A stretch of 64,000 nucleotides of DNA from Phallus indusiatus (GCA_027605045.1 JAQFWX010000013.1:868001-932000), one strand, 5' to 3'. Positions 46,879 to 60,490 are shown, numbered from the stretch's first letter. Notes: generated from the letters alone by a model not told the origin. Program-made: numbers and translations.

Positions 46879-48586
46879 CTACCGTGCTGTGTCCTTGCGA
46901 TAAAGACCTGCCATACCACGATAACCCGACGCAAATGCCACTTCTCGAATCATAGCTCGACCCAGTAGTAAAACCCAGACCAAACCGTCCGTGCCCTGAG
47001 TGACCAGCGGACTAGGCCACATGAGTGGACCTTCCCCAGGACTAGGCGTATAATCAAGATTACTCGCCCCATCCGGTCTCGAGCACTCGTCTTGATCAAA
47101 GTCAACCTCGTACTCTTCATCATACCGCAGCTGACATGACAAGATTCGTGCATATGTTTTCGGGAAACATCGCGCAATAACGGGTAGATTGAAGTACACC
47201 GATGCAATGCTTACATTCCGCGCTGATCGTTGATGATAAGTTAATAGTGTTTGGACTGCGTCGTAGTAGTCTTTCGGGATGATCATGGTTTGGGTCGATG
47301 AAGATGAAGGTGCATTGGGGGCGGCGTGTGATGGTGCTGTACGTGATGATGCTAAGGCGGGTGGTGTAGGATTAACTAAAGCAGGGGAATTATTGGGAGC
47401 TGAATGTTGCGATGATCCTCCAAGGGATGTGGCGGGAGAAACAGCAGGAGTAGGATCGGGTGCTTGAGGCGGCTTATTGGCCCTTTCGATTTCACCTGTC
47501 TTTTTAGACAGGATGAATTGCGTGCCTCCACATTTCCGAGCGTAGACGTAGCCTTCAATCATACGACTGTTCGGAGCAAGATTAGCAAAATCAAGTTATG
47601 CAAGGAAAAACAGAAGTGGCCCAAAGACCAATAAGAAATCGCACATTAGACCGAGGAATGCCCGTTGAGCATCACCTCTTGTTTCCGCGCTTTCCCATTT
47701 GCTTCTAACCCATTGTAAGTATGGATCTAGTGAATCCCATAGGGACTGTCGACATCGTCCTTCTTCCATGTCTTTACACCATATACTGTAAGTGAAATTG
47801 AGGAGACCATCGACAGCTTCAACCCGGGAGATTAATGACAAATGTGGTAGCTGGGCAGGATTTGTTCGTGACTTTTCGGACTCTGAGACTACTCGCATTC
47901 GCTCTTCTGCCGACGCTTTGAGTAGTTTACCGTAGCTCATATATCGATCACAGAAGCGGGCGAATTCCGCGGCGCTGGGCTTACCCCTGCGGTGTGAGAA
48001 TGACGACGTTTCTGGTGCCGCTCCCGGTGTTGGAGCAGTTGCAAGGACTTGAGGAGGAGGGGGCAAAGAAGGTGCCACGGATGTAGAAGTGGAAGGAAGC
48101 GGCGTCGCTTCTTCCTTATGAATCGGTATCGACTGGGGTGGTATGTGTGGTGAACGGGAATCTGATGACGGTTGATGTACATCGGTTTGTTGTAACGAAG
48201 TCCTTTGACGTTTTGCAGGAGGCTGTTGTTCAGAAGAGTCGATGGCTTGAGTGGGTAATTTACGGCGTCCTGAGAGTGATGGCGCAGGTGAGGCGCTTCG
48301 AGAAGGGGGAGACGGCGCCGGTAAGAACGTCGGTAAAGCAATAACAGCTTTTAGGATCTATTTAACATGGAGAACATATCAGAATATGAAAGATTTATCA
48401 TTGAAATTTTGAAGCGTCGGAGAAATGAGAGAAATCTGAAGACCGTACCTCTAAGTTTTGCTCTAACTGAGCACGCGTGAGGCTGAGGCGAGGAGGAAAG
48501 ACGAAAAGTCAGCAACGAGTCGGTAGATTCTGTCGAAACAAGTGAGCTCACCGTCTCTTCCGTGCCATGGATCGAGGAACGGACAT
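46879..48586 (-). CDS. Basidiomycete hypothetical protein, Pro/Ser-rich with two conserved-looking helical blocks
   Basis: Splicing by eye gives a start at MSVPRSMARKRR (ATG 48586-48584, with a second in-frame Met at 48568), then LTRAQLEQNLE, then ILKAVIALPTFLPAPSPP and a long Pro/Ser/Gln-rich region. The first ordered block is AAEFARFCDRYMSYGKLLKA ... LLNFTYSIWCKDMEEGRC ... LDPYLQWVRSKWESAETRG. After an intron, MIEGYVYARKCGGTQFILS leads to a second Pro/Ser-rich linker, then YYDAVQTLLTYHQRSARNV and a C-terminus with VWVLLLGRAMIREVAFASGY. Stop is at 46879. The basic start, disordered linkers and lack of membrane segments suggest a nuclear regulatory protein. The overall layout faintly recalls AF4/FMR2-type C-terminal homology regions, but I would not assign it. 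Function unknown. Confidence 0.6.
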
Positions 48587-49266
48587 CTGTAGGAGGAGGA
48601 GGAGTTGGGTGGAAGAGAAAACAGCAGGGACAACACAGGCTCTGGTGCCGAAGACAAGGTGTTTATGTCATCACATGTTCTTCCCCCTCCTTTGATCCAG
48701 AAAGATCTCAGGATACATCGCCACATCACCACCAAAAATCCCAGGATAGTCGCTTGTATCTGGAGATTCCTCCGCTGATTCCACTTCAGATTTTGCTGTA
48801 CACCCTCGCAATAAATCATATATGTCCTAATAGATGTTGGTGGATTATTGTGCAGGCAATTCCTATTTAGCCCACCCGGTATGCTGCTCTCTCCCTAGTT
48901 TTGCCAATAACCAAAGGACAGCATGCACAAAAGTGCCCAATCCCTGCACGTCTAATTATTGTTTTGTTCCGGCTCCCACCTTATTATTCATTATTGCCAT
49001 GCTTATGTCCTTTCCCCCCTGACAAGTAAGAATTAGCCTGGCGGGACTATTCAATTGTGGAGGGATAGTACAATCGGTTTTTGCCTTTCTTTTTTCAGAC
49101 CATTGTATGTATAAGCATAAGAGTAACATGGTAGTCAAACGGATAGTTCAATCTGCATAGAACATATGTATGTAAAATATTTTCCACCATACGCAAAACA
49201 GATATCGAAGGCGCTCCGGAACACGCTCGTGGGCAATTCCCATCCCCTTCCCTTTTTCTCGGTCGT
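48587..49266. other. Intergenic region
   Basis: It holds the promoter of the Pro/Ser-rich hypothetical gene on the left and the 3' flank of RPS5 on the right. No gene model is supported. Confidence 0.5.
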
Positions 49267-50428
49267 TTACCGGTTAGATTTCGCAACTCGTTCGAGCTCA
49301 TCCTTTTTCTAGCAGTCCAATTCCGTATTAGTATACGCTCCACACCTCAAGCTCAAAAGCTTACCTTGATCGCATAAGAGTTAGATGAACCCTTAGCAGC
49401 ATTGATTAATTCATCGGCAAGGCATTCGGCCACAGACTTGACGTTACGGAAGGCGCTCTCGCGAGTCTGGGTAAACAAATCAGGGGTACAGGTCAGTTTC
49501 CAGTTTCTTCCGATTTGGAAAAGAATCAAGATATCGCCAGTCTAGTTTTTACGTAGACCGGCTATCCAAAACAAAACAGAAGCATAGCCAGATCAGAGGA
49601 GCGTCAGGTACTTACACCGATAGTAAGCAGTGCAATCGCTTGGTTGACTCTACGCAAAGGCGAGACATCGACTGCTTGACGTCTAACAGTACCTTGGGAT
49701 CCAATACGAGTGCTGTCTTCGCGGGGTCCAGTGTTGATAATAGCATCGACGAGAATCTAGGATAGACTGAATTAGCACGCCCATTCACTCAATGTAAAGG
49801 CGAATAAGAAGGCGAATCCACGTGCGTCATACGGATGGACCACGTGAAGACAGAGCGAAGCACACAAGCAATATCCTAGCCACATTCAAATTACATACCT
49901 GGATAGGGTTTTGATCGGTGAGGAGGTGGATGATTTCGAACGCATGACAGACAATGCGGAGAGCCAACAGTTTTTTTCCGTTGTTACGACCTTTCATCAT
50001 TAGGCTGAATACCGTGTTTGGTAAGAAAAGATTCAATATATGTTCTGAATTGATACGAACCTGTCGACTAAACGTTCGACAATTGGCATTTGCGCCTTCT
50101 TGAATTGTTTTTTGGCGTAACGACCAGCGGTGTGAGGGACCCAAACGGGGTGTCGTACTTGGATATAGTCGAGCAAAGAAACATCCTTAACAGCTTCCTG
50201 ACTATATAATAGTACACAAAATAAGTCGATGCAATAATATGACGCAAAAGAAATTTATTGGCATTCGTCAGTAATCCAGAAATAACAAAGTCCCAAAGCT
50301 CGTGGAATAACTCACGATAAGGTATCCCATTTGCCAAACAACTTGACGGGTTTTAACATAGCATCCCCTTCTCCAATTCTTGCAACGGCAAGAGGCAAGG
50401 TTTTGCCAGTAAAAGATGATCCTTCCAT
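49267..50428 (-). CDS. RPS5: 40S ribosomal protein uS7 (Rps5)
   Basis: This is a small-subunit protein that binds the 3' major domain of 18S rRNA near the mRNA exit and E site. The start is [19 protein letters not shown] (ATG 50428-50426). Six exons join in frame through [96 protein letters not shown] and [18 protein letters not shown] to the invariant end [13 protein letters not shown], with stop TAA at 49267-49269. Length is about 210 residues, normal for eukaryotic uS7. The many short introns are typical of basidiomycete ribosomal protein genes. Identification is unambiguous. Confidence 0.97.
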
Positions 50429-52913
50429 CGTGTGTTTTTAAAGTCTGACTAAAATTTTATCTGAATCGGTCGCGGGTGCTCTTCGAGAGGAAAAAAGATC
50501 TGGAAAGTGAATAAGTACGAAAAGTACTACGTTTTAATAAAATATAATAAAAATTCTGAACGAGTATACGCACGGAAAAGGTCGTTCGCTCTTGCTGGCG
50601 TTCTTGATAGTTGCTTAAGCGCGCAAAGCGGACTTTGCTGGACAGAGTAACTGTACAGACGTTCCGGCAACATGGCTGCATAGCGGGGTTTGAATTTGGC
50701 ACTTGTGCTCATTTGGCGGTGTAGCAGTCGTTTGTTGTCTCCATCAAGTGTTTTGGCCTTGTCTTTCTTTTGTTTTATGAACAACAACGGATACTATCCT
50801 AGATTCAGGATGCATCTACTTGATGAAGCATTATCCGAAACGTTTTCAAGAACCAGCAATAGTGCGGTGTTTTGTGTTCTCAGGATTTGTTGAAAAAGTG
50901 GTTTCGTGAGAGTCATCCATTACACATATTAATTGAGCTCCTTCCAGGCTTTTCATTTGGAAATCCCAGACTATCCTATGACCGACCCTTCCCCCATTGT
51001 TAACACATTCAAGACAAAGGTGAAAAAATCCTGAAATGAAAGCATATTCAACCCTATCACCACACATTTGGTTCATCAAAGGTGTTATAACGAAATCATT
51101 ATCAAAGTTCGTCATGATTGAAAATCCAGGGTTCCACCTTTTGATAGCTGTCGATGTACTCCTGAAACTTAGTTGATGTGTTACGCTTGAGCGCACGGGG
51201 AAATGATCGAATTCGCATTACTCAAAAAGATGATTTGAATCTGTTCTAAGTCGTCAGGTAGACTTTCCTTGTGAAGCAAGTTGGCTAAATGAATATCCGG
51301 TAATGAAAACGGAGTCGTCGGAGCGACAACTAGAGCATGTGCCAATGAGCTAATTGGGAGGAAAGGTGCTACGTCGTTTCGCCCGGCTAAATATGGACAA
51401 CAATACGTAAAAACGTCCCTTTTCGGAATACACGCTCTGCTAATTGAAGCTGGGCTGCCTTATCTTGTGCAACTAGGCACAAATGTTGGAATTATCCTCA
51501 GATCATACTGGGATTCTCTCGACAAATTTCCAAGGGTCAAAAAAATAATCCAAGTCCTACAGCAGCTACGATCTATCTCCATGAAGTGTGTAAAGATCAA
51601 ACTTTTTACAAGGCGTTCCAAATCGATTCATGAAACCCTTAATCTGATTTCCCCTTTGTCACTGAGATATCAGAAGTTTCAAAGTCAATGACTAACTCAT
51701 GTACTTCATACTAATACAATCTAATACGGCGTAAATTTTGCTTCGAGAAACATACCCGCACCACTCCATGACGAAATACTTGGCTGCGGGATCAATCTCG
51801 TAAATTCAACGTCAATTTCTAGGAGTTTCTAGTCGCGATACAACAGCTTGGTATTTATTATATGACATGCTCCTTATTATATTCAAGGGCGTGGAGAGAA
51901 CATATACTTCAATGATGTCATTCCCCTGTTTTTCTTGTTCTCGTTCAACTTGTGTTTTCTTATTACGATCTTACAAGCCGATTCAAACTCGTTTTGGTAA
52001 ATCATTCTTAAAACTGAACATTCCACAATTTTGATGTGAATGAAAACATCCGTCTCAATATGGGTCTCCTTTCTCCTGTAGGTTTATCATAATCTAACAT
52101 TATAAATAGATAAAATACCTCTGAGTATTATGAAGAACAACTATGGCTCCGTCAAATAGAGGGATTATAGTGCACGTCTCCTTTCCCCTAATATTGGCAA
52201 TTTTAACTGAATATACGACTCCGAGTTAAATGATCAATGCCGTGCAACGCATGTCCGAGTCCCGAGATTCCAATATTAGAGTGAACCCCGGACCCCTAAT
52301 CCAAATTCCTAGAGGGGGAGCACCAAGTAATTAAGGTAAACTGGTTACTCGTTATTTCTTTTTCCTCTTACTTCCGGGATATGGAGTAGTCACCTTGTAT
52401 AGTAATGAAGAAAATGAATAACTTCGCTGAAAGCTGGCACTCTGACGGACTGACTATCTGGAAACACGATACCTTACTGAAATAAATCGTTCCCGCATTT
52501 TTTGAGGCAACAAATTACTTCAAGTGTTGAAAATAAGAAAATGTTATTCCGACCGTCTAAATCTGTGCTTACAAAGTGATATTTTTATTACTCACTACTA
52601 ACCATCATAATCTTAAATCCATATCCAAAATTCCGAAGAGCTAGACCGGGCGAATCTAAGAGCAAAGTTCATTAATCATTAGTCAAGTCATTTCTTACAA
52701 ATACACAGCAAACTGACTCATAGTTTCCAAATTTCTCGTCAGTATTGCGGCATCGGCACCCTCCAATCTGGCACGCGCCGGCATCCAAAAAGTCATGGTT
52801 ATGCTCGCAACGAGTCACGAGAAACATGTGATTCTGCTAAAGTCGTTCGAAACCGATATAACGTCATTATTAGCAAACTTTTCCAAATTCACGACGCGCC
52901 GGACACCGTATCG
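50429..52913. other. Intergenic, no gene recognised
   Basis: Besides the RPS5 promoter I see nothing firm. A 116-codon minus frame at 50846-51196 (containing MCGDRVEYAFISGFFHLCLE) has neither flanking exons nor a recognised domain. The part from about 51700 to 52800 is AT-rich and quiet. Confidence 0.4.
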
Positions 52914-54254
52914 ATGGCAATAAATTGGTCGAGAATCTCCTTGTTTGAAGCTACACCCGAGCAGGTAAGTTTGTCTGATGCACATACTCCACAACAGATC
53001 AGATTCGTTGAGAAGCAGGAATAAAGGTCGGAGAGTCCAGAAAACGGAACTACCTTTCGTGGGGTCGTGGACTAGACTTGGAAGGTTACCTAGAGGGAAA
53101 GCAGATAGTGGATGCAGGTGAATATGCAACAGGAGGAAAGCTTAGAATATGGGTTTTGGCACCTATAGACGATCATCAGACATTGAATTTTTTCTGCGCG
53201 TGCGAAACGTAAGAAAGCCAGACAAATTCTTTGAGCGATCAATGCCAATGCTCATGGTCAACTTTGCGGTTGCTTTCAGGTTTCAAAGACAAGCATTGTT
53301 ATATACGCCAACGTCAAACGGTTGTCAAAGAGCGATAGCCTATGGAATAGCTTCGGTCTTTTGCCATAAAGAGCATCGCAACAAAGGTTACACAAGCTAT
53401 ATGATGCGTTTGTTGCATTACATCCTTGCACCCGCAAACTCGTTAGGAACCTTCCCAAAAGAGTGGGGTTCACCTCCGCTTCAGCCGACGGGGTTAGGCA
53501 ATGCAAGCTTTTCAGCACTTTGGAGTGTCGTAGGATCAAGTTTCTATGAGAACTTGGGGCCGAACACTTCTCGCTTAGGTTGGAGAGCAAAAGGGCATTT
53601 CAACACTGTATGGCAGTACAGGGAAATGGAAGAAGACCTTAGCCGTGTTCAGTGGCTATCCGAAGACGATTGCGCACAACTGTGGGAAGAGGACGCATTG
53701 TACATGGAAGAACAATTCAGGAGGACAATTAAAGAGAATCCACAACAAACGAGTTGTTTATTCTTGTCGAATTACGGGCTGGCCATGTTCCAAGTCAAGC
53801 GTGCAAAACTATTTCTTTCGGGGTCGCTGCACCTTCGGATGCCGATGAAGTGGGGGGTAAAACTTGTTGACGATGTCGGTTCGCCAGAAGCCTATGCGAC
53901 ATGGATCACCGACGTAAATTATATTGGTTATACAGACATGCCTTTGATAATTACGCGCATGAGAGCCGACGAAAAAACCTTTCCTATCATTTTGGCGGCG
54001 GCGATGGAGGCAGCAAAGGAGAACGACTGCAGAGCTGTAGGGATATGGAACCTTGAAAGTGGTCTTCGAGAAATAGGGAAACGTCTAGGCGGCGAGGAGG
54101 TTCAGGATTTGGATTGCGTAACTTCCGTGGCATGGTATGGTTCTGAAAATGTCAGTGACGTGAAGATCCTCTTCAATGAAAGGTAGGACGCTTACCATTA
54201 CCATTCTTTTTTGAATAACATAACCCTAACAACAAAAGGTATTGCTATTGCTGA
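52914..54254 (+). CDS. LYC1: LYC1-like GNAT acetyltransferase
   Basis: This resembles the fungal LYC1 family; Yarrowia LYC1 is a lysine N6-acetyltransferase of lysine catabolism. I read MAINWSRISLFEATPEQ (ATG 52914), an intron of about 65 nt, VGESRKRNYLSWGRGLDLE ... WVLAPIDDHQTLNFFCACET, a second intron, then FQRQALLYTP and a long exon. The acetyl-CoA-binding segment is IASVFCHKEHRNKGYTSYMM (the usual R/QxxGxG/A signature appears as RNKGYT), followed by GNASFSALWSVVGSSFYENLGP and the LYC1-type C-terminal domain. A last short exon (donor at 54183, acceptor before 54239) changes the end from a bare NER stop to NERYCYC, which fits the family better; stop at 54252-54254. Whether lysine is the substrate here is not shown. 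Cytosolic; no signal peptide. Confidence 0.75.
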
Positions 54255-54600
54255 ACAAATCAAAATAACCTTGGTAGGGCCACTTTTACTGTCAAAGTAA
54301 GCGAGACAACACAAATTGTACACCAAGCTGGTTTTTGCGGCTTGAAGGATAAGTATCAAAATCTATAGAGAAAACTCTATCACATCCTCAGTATAATTGA
54401 CCTTGCGAATTTGAGTCCTGTTGCCCATGAACACCCAAATTATCTGTTGAACTCGAATTGCACTGCAGCAGGCTGAGCGTCAGTTGATTCTCGGCAAATG
54501 CCGACTCGTTCGCCCAGTTATTTGGCGCCGTATACGTTCTCCCAATTATGATGACATGCAAGACATCAACAAGACATGCAGCTCACTTTCTTAGCTTCTC
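54255..54600. other. Intergenic region
   Basis: This is the 3' flank of the LYC1-like gene and the promoter of the following membrane-protein gene, same strand. No clear TATA box. Confidence 0.5.
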
Positions 54601-56096
54601 ATGGATATCCCATGGACACTAGGAGCGTATGAATTTGGTGCTTTATTTAGCACCTTGCTTTATGGATTCATTCTCTCCCAAGCGTTCAGGTATACGCAAG
54701 AAAAGTATAACGATCCTATGTGGCTCAAGATTCTGGCACGTCCTTTTAGTTGTTTCTTTCGTCAAATAACAAAAAAAACGCTCAAATATGTCCTCATTAG
54801 GTGCTCACAGCGTGGTTGGCGGATCGTTTTGTTTCTTTCCCTCATGATTGACTTAGTCTGTTATAGCATTTTAGACCTGACTCATACCGTGTCGGTGTGG
54901 TCTCTTTTATACTTCTGGTCCGTAAATAACTTCTCGTATCCGGACGGTCTACTTCGAATCAATTGGATGTTCGTACTTCAGCTCGCAACCTCTCCGTTCA
55001 TGGGAGCAGTCGTCCAAGTGAGCCTTTACACGAACCCTTCCCCTCACCTTTTCTAATATTTTTCTAAAACAGTCGTTTTACGCGTATCGAATGTTTCTCC
55101 TGCTCTCAAAACCCTATTTATCCATTATTGTTTGGCTCGGAGCTGCCACACGAGTGGGATTCGGTATTTACAGAATTGTACCATTTTCCCAGTCCAAAAC
55201 CATTCCCATATTGGTTGCACACCATGGTTGGCTACTAGAAGCGGCTCTGTCGATCAATGTCGGTCTAGACATAATTAATACATTCGGCTTATTGTATTCT
55301 CTACTCAGACATAGGCCCGCTTTAGAAAGGTTTGGCTGGTTGATCTTTTCCTTCCCGCCGCTCGTCTTATTCGTCTCACTAGGTCACGAAAGGTGGTTGA
55401 TATGCTCTCTAGGTATACCATCGGTCCGTTCCTTGTTAACATGATACCGCTTAAGTCTTTGACACTTTTCTAGAAATTGGCTTAAGTACCACGTATGTGG
55501 CTATACCTAGCACACTGCTCAAACAAATCTAACATAACCAAAGTTTACTCGCTATAGTTATATTAGTCGTCGTCCATTACAGTAAGTGATACTCAAATCG
55601 GGTGTCATGTTAATAACCTGCTCGCAGAGGCTCACGAAAATTGTACGGCGTTGTATTTTCTTCTGAATCTTAATTAACTTCATTCTTTACAGTTATTTTC
55701 CTCGGACTCCTGGCCTTTTATCCCAAACGTAAATCTCAAAGTCACCCCTCGCGTAAAGTTAATGACTGACTTCCCATATTCAGTATATATAAATTCCCTC
55801 TTCGCATCGTAAGGAGGACCGTTCTCAAGTCACTAACCTTTGACAACCATCTTTCTCAGCCTTAATTCTCGCGCGCGATTAAGACAAATATCTTCAAATA
55901 CGACAAATATCAATATCGTGGACAACGAAAATAGAAGCGTACGTGAACCCTACCAACACCAATGAAAACTCAAAAATCGACTATTTCTTATTTCTTTCAT
56001 TCATAGAATATTTTTAACATCATAAAACGTCGTCCGAAAAAGACATCCACGGTCTCTTCGTCTGGGCATCCTCCTGAGCCGCCGTCGGAGCCGTAG
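54601..56096 (+). CDS. Second DUF6534-like multi-pass membrane protein
   Basis: It has the same fold pattern as the gene at 34017-35691 but is strongly diverged. Exon 1 (ATG 54601) gives MDIPWTLGAYEFGALFSTLLYG ... WLKIL. I then join VLTAWLAD, LTHTVSVWSLLYFWSVNNF, NWMFVLQLATSPFMGAVVQ, SFYAYRMFLLLSKPYLSII, LVAHHGWLLEAALSINVGLD, SRKVVDMLSRYTIEIGLST, LLAIVILVVVHYIIFLGLLAF, LYINSLFASLNSR and a basic Pro-rich tail ending GHPPEPPSEP (stop 56094-56096). The YxNSLxASLNSR motif after the last helix is characteristic of the family. About nine introns are required. The first has a GC donor in my model (54736-54800), because the GT alternative one codon later gives a poorer frame. Likely plasma-membrane or organelle membrane; function unknown. 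Confidence 0.7.
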
Positions 56097-58135
56097 ATTT
56101 TCTTGTATGCAGACTCTCCGAAGGGTCCACTGTCATGTCCGTAAAAGTTGCTTTGACCTGAAACATATTTGACGTACCTTTATTTATGCAAATATTGTTA
56201 TTTTGCAGACGGATTATACGGAAAACACGCCAAAATCGGAAGGACCGTGTAAATGATCGAGGTTCTTCAACATGATGATGAGACCCGAGCGTCTGCCATA
56301 ACGCATGATCACCCGCACAGCACGATTATTGCCATCGAAATCAAGGCTTTTTTCTGAACTGTCCACTGTTTCCAACCTCGCTCTTCTCCCAAAGAAAAGT
56401 ATCGACAAGCTGATCTGACCGGTTCATTATCTTCGATCACGGAAAAGAATATGAACGGACCTACTTGTTCACCAGCCGCACCACCTCCACCGGAGCGTGA
56501 GTGCATTATCGTGTTTTGATACTGTTCACCATGATGCCGGCCAGACGTTGTTGATGCACATCATAACCTGAATCGGCGTTTCTGTTATATAGTTTTACTT
56601 TGCATGGGTTTGATGCCCTTTGGTGCCCAACATGATTTGTTCATATCCCGTACGGTTTCTTTGACTGTTTTGATCCTTCTACTATTAAACACTCCTTTAT
56701 GATTTGAAGAATATTACGAATTCCCCTTTGTCCCTTTCAACATTCCCGCTTCCTCCTCCAACGAGCGGCACGGCCGCTGTTACGGTTGGGAAGCTCGCTC
56801 CGGTATTGAATTGTCTTCAAGCCCCGAGTTCTAAGATGGGGTCGATAATCGTGGTGTATTTCTTGGAAGATGTGCTGTATTTTTGTGGAATGTCTCGAGC
56901 CTCGACATTTCAACATGTCCATATTATAGCTGTAGCAGAGTCATATACGGTAAGTTTAAACAGAAGGACGTTTCATCAGTCATTTAGACTTACGATGCAG
57001 GATGATGCATAGTGGGAAACGATCAAAAAGAACAGCAGTGGATCCCTGAAAGCCAATCCACGGCATGAGGCACGCAATGTTATCCTCTCTGGAGTCTGCA
57101 CCAAAACATCACCTTCTCTTTGATGATACCAATTTTTCATCTGCTTCTTTCCAAACGCGAGTATACATGCATCTATATTCTATAGGCAATAAATTGACAA
57201 TATGCAGATTTGTAAATTCATACTTCAAGTTGTTAATGAGATGCTACTCTTTCGCAGAATCTTTCCCATAAAGTCACGGATGACTAACTAATGTTAAACT
57301 CCAGACTCTCGAAGTAATATTTTAGACTGATAAGTTGTCCCTTCACATTCTTCTTTATATTAAGTACCGGAAGTGCAAAACGCCGGACTGACAGTCACTA
57401 GTACGGATTAAGTTCCCGAATCCCTAGCGAATGCCGCAACATAATAGAGACACACTTCCAAATGATTAATGATTGTTGAGCGTTGTTTTGACCGGATTAA
57501 TAATGATCACCTGGTTAAATATCAGAAAATCTGAAGAACCGGAGATGATTTAGGAAACCAATGAGATGTCGTCTAGAGTGTGGCTTTGAGGAACGTATCT
57601 ATGAAAAGGAGCCAGGTGAACGGCAAACCAGCGGCAGACTGACACTCATTGATTGATGTGAACTTCTGGTTGGCAACGAGTTGATTCAGCTGGAAGATTT
57701 ATGTAAGCGCAACACGTTCGCATCTGAGTTCACGGCGGCAGTAACTCTTGCGGCAATGAATCCTGTAAAGTCAACTTTTCTTCAGCCATTATTTTTACAA
57801 CTGACAAGAGAATTTTGGTAGCATTTCTTTTATATCAATAATCTCTCAAAGACTCTTGACACCAGAAAAAGTCCGATAGTGACCCGATAGTACCGCCGGC
57901 GGCTTGTCGAAGAACACCCATCGAATTAGGCGGCACTAACGGACTTTCCAAAGTTTGATTGAGATTCGAGTCGATGAGAAATGATATCAATCTTTGCAAC
58001 CGATGCGTATAGGAAAACCCCTAAAAAACGTGCCTTTTATTGTTAATCGATAATCTCCCACTTTTCTCTCTTTCCTTCCTCTCCTTCGTTCTCTCTCTCT
58101 CCCTGGGAATTGAATTCCCAAGTTCTATAACTATA
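56097..58135. other. Intergenic with a weak candidate ORF
   Basis: No confident gene. One plus-strand frame at 56704-57012 (102 codons; STFPLPPPTSGTAAVTVGKL and later VVYFLEDVLYFCGMSRAS) could be an exon. A Pro-rich piece near 56450 (MNGPTCSPAAPPPPE) ends in a possible donor, GTGAGT, at about 56496. I could not build a full model or recognise a domain. The remainder is quiet and AT-rich. Confidence 0.35.
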
Positions 58136-60171
58136 ATGCTTTTCGTCTTCAATCCGCTCTGGTTATTCGTTTTCCAAATCTCGTGCTTCGTGTTCTCTGC
58201 TCCAACCGAACATGTTGCCTTGCCTCTCGAATCGGACGGTTCCACAGTAATGTTGCCACTGAAGCGTAGAGCGGGTCCATATGACGGAGAGTATCTGGAT
58301 CTACCGGCTATAGCAAACCACTTGCGCGCAAAACATGGTTTTCCGACAATAGACTACAAAAATACCGAAGAACCGTCTGAGTCGCCTCGGTCTTTGCAGC
58401 GTAGGATTAACTTCAATAGTGTCGAGATGTTCGACGACGGTCCAGACATCTCCTATTTTGCAACTATTGGCGTTGGTACTCCACGTACGTTTTTCTCAGT
58501 CCAAACGTAATCGCGACCCTAACCATATTTTGACTTCACCATTCAAGCCAAAAAGTTTAATGTTGTTCTCGATACCGGATCTAGTGATTTGTTTCTGAGC
58601 TCGTCCGTTTGCACAAAGGGATGTGAAGACACAGTGGTGTACAACCCCGCCAACTCCAGAACGTCTGTAGTAGAAGGAAAAATTGTGAACATTACGCTTG
58701 GATCTGTCAAAGTTACTGGCGAACTTGCTTCAGATCTTGTCTTGCTAGGAGGATTCAGAGTGAATCCTCAAACATTCGGTTCGTCGTGGTTTATCCATGT
58801 TGTTTCAACTGTTCTTGAATTCATGCTTTTGACAACTCAGCAATGGCAAAAACAATCAAAGGAGAAATTCTAAGCGATCGTGTTCATGGTTTGCTTGGAC
58901 TCGGGTTTCAATCCCTTGCTAAGACTGGGTTTGTCTTTCGTGTCAATTTTTCAATCCATATCTCCTGATTTATTCGGCGATGGTAGCGCCGTTCCCTTCG
59001 TTCAGTCCCTCGTAAACAGTAAAAGACTAAAGCAGCCCATAATGAGTTTTTACTTTCAAAGGTAACGTCACCCCGTACCAGGATCATTCTCCTGTTAGTA
59101 TTATTCCATCTCATACAATGCTAGACATTTGACCGATCTCGACAATGATATTGCGCCCGGAGGTACTTTGACATTGGGTGATGTCGTGAGCACCATCGAT
59201 GTCAATACCATTGAGCGTCATCCCCTTGTCACCTCTAACTTTTGGGCCATCTCTTTGGAAAGTATGTGGATCAACTCGCGGTTTAAGTCTCGTTTCATAA
59301 TTTAATAAATTGTTTTTTTTTGTTCTAGCTATAACCTCACAAGGAAGCCCTATATCTATTCCTCCTAATCTGGCATCGGCTGTACGACGCAGCTCCTAAC
59401 TCAATTATGAATGCCATTATACTCATGAACAATTAATGTAGATCATAGACACTGGATCAACTTTGATTGGTGCGCCGTCAAGCGTTTTCAGCACCATATG
59501 TCAACGCTTGCGCGGTGATGTTCATACGACGGGGACACTGACAGGGTTTTGCGTTCTACGTAAGTAATCCACACACAATTCAAGACATGTTCGGGGAGGT
59601 TCGCTGATTTTATTTTATATGTAGCTTGCAATTTAAACCTCAACAGCTTGGAAATGGCGTTCACATTCACGGGAGGGAAAGCACACCCTCTCAATTCTAC
59701 AGACTTGGTCTATCCACAGCCAGATGGTAAAAACGGCCAGGTATGCGTATCTCCCATATTCGACTTGACACCCGGCTCGGCACCTGTCCCCGAACTAGCA
59801 TTTTCTTGGGTAGTCGGCCTGCCATTCCTTGTACGTTTATTTTCACTTGTTTTTGACTGGCTTTACATATTTTACTCCAGAAAAACGTTTATACGGTTTT
59901 CGACTTCAATCCCCCTTCTGTTGGATTTGCCACTCTTCCTTCACATATACCTCCTCCACCGAGCCAAGCAGCTGGCGTGAAGAAGCGTCCTCGTCCTCCG
60001 CCTCCATCGTCTGGCGCTGGTTCATCAACCGCAAGTCTGAAGTCTGGATCTGGCACCGGTGGAACGGGTTTAGCGGGAACTCTTTCCAACCCGAACTCAG
60101 GCACCACTGGTACTAAGGGTTCCAGTAAACCCTGCAGCAAGAAGTTTTTGGGGATATTCAGCAAGTGTTAA
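58136..60171 (+). CDS. Secreted A1-family (pepsin-like) aspartic protease
   Basis: This is a secreted endopeptidase. Residues 1-22 or so (MLFVFNPLWLFVFQISCFVF) form a signal peptide. A propeptide of roughly 80 residues contains two dibasic sites (KRRAG and QRRIN). The mature enzyme begins near the substrate strand ISYFATIGVGTP. The catalytic motifs are VLDTGSSDLF (first Asp) and IIDTGSTLIGAP (second Asp). Other family landmarks are HGLLGLGFQSLAKTGAVPF and GGTLTLGDV. Nine exons join in phase to about 490 residues. After the catalytic domain (YTVFDFNPPSVGFATL) there is an extra tail of about 60 residues rich in Pro, Gly, Ser and Thr with basic patches (KKRPRPPPPSSG), ending in two Cys and no hydrophobic GPI signal. 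The tail may be an O-glycosylated wall-binding stretch; that is inference. Confidence 0.9.
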
Positions 60172-60490
60172 CGTTGCTCTGATCGAGCTTGGTACATATT
60201 TACTATACATATTTATGTATTTTTTTTGTGAATATGTGGATATATTATTACATAACCGCTCCTTTTAATATAATGATATGTTGCGAGACTCCGGAAGGTC
60301 GGGACGGTCTTAAAAATGAAGACGAATTTTCGAAGTCTATATTCAGTTAAAAATACAATATAATACAGATAGATACTAAGACAATGATGGCTAGGGCTTT
60401 AAACGCGATACAGTTTTAAAAAGGAATTCTGAAAGAGAAGAAAGGGAAAAAAATCTATATGTCTATGTGTGGTTAGAACTTGAAGTCAAC
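60172..60490. other. Convergent 3' intergenic region
   Basis: This AT-rich spacer between the protease (+) and the CON-6 gene (-) holds both 3' ends. No gene is seen. Confidence 0.5.

Noticed and set aside
50846..51196. 116-codon minus-strand ORF
   Set aside because: No recognised domain and no splice partners; it lies in the promoter-side region of RPS5. It could be a small gene, but the evidence is too thin.
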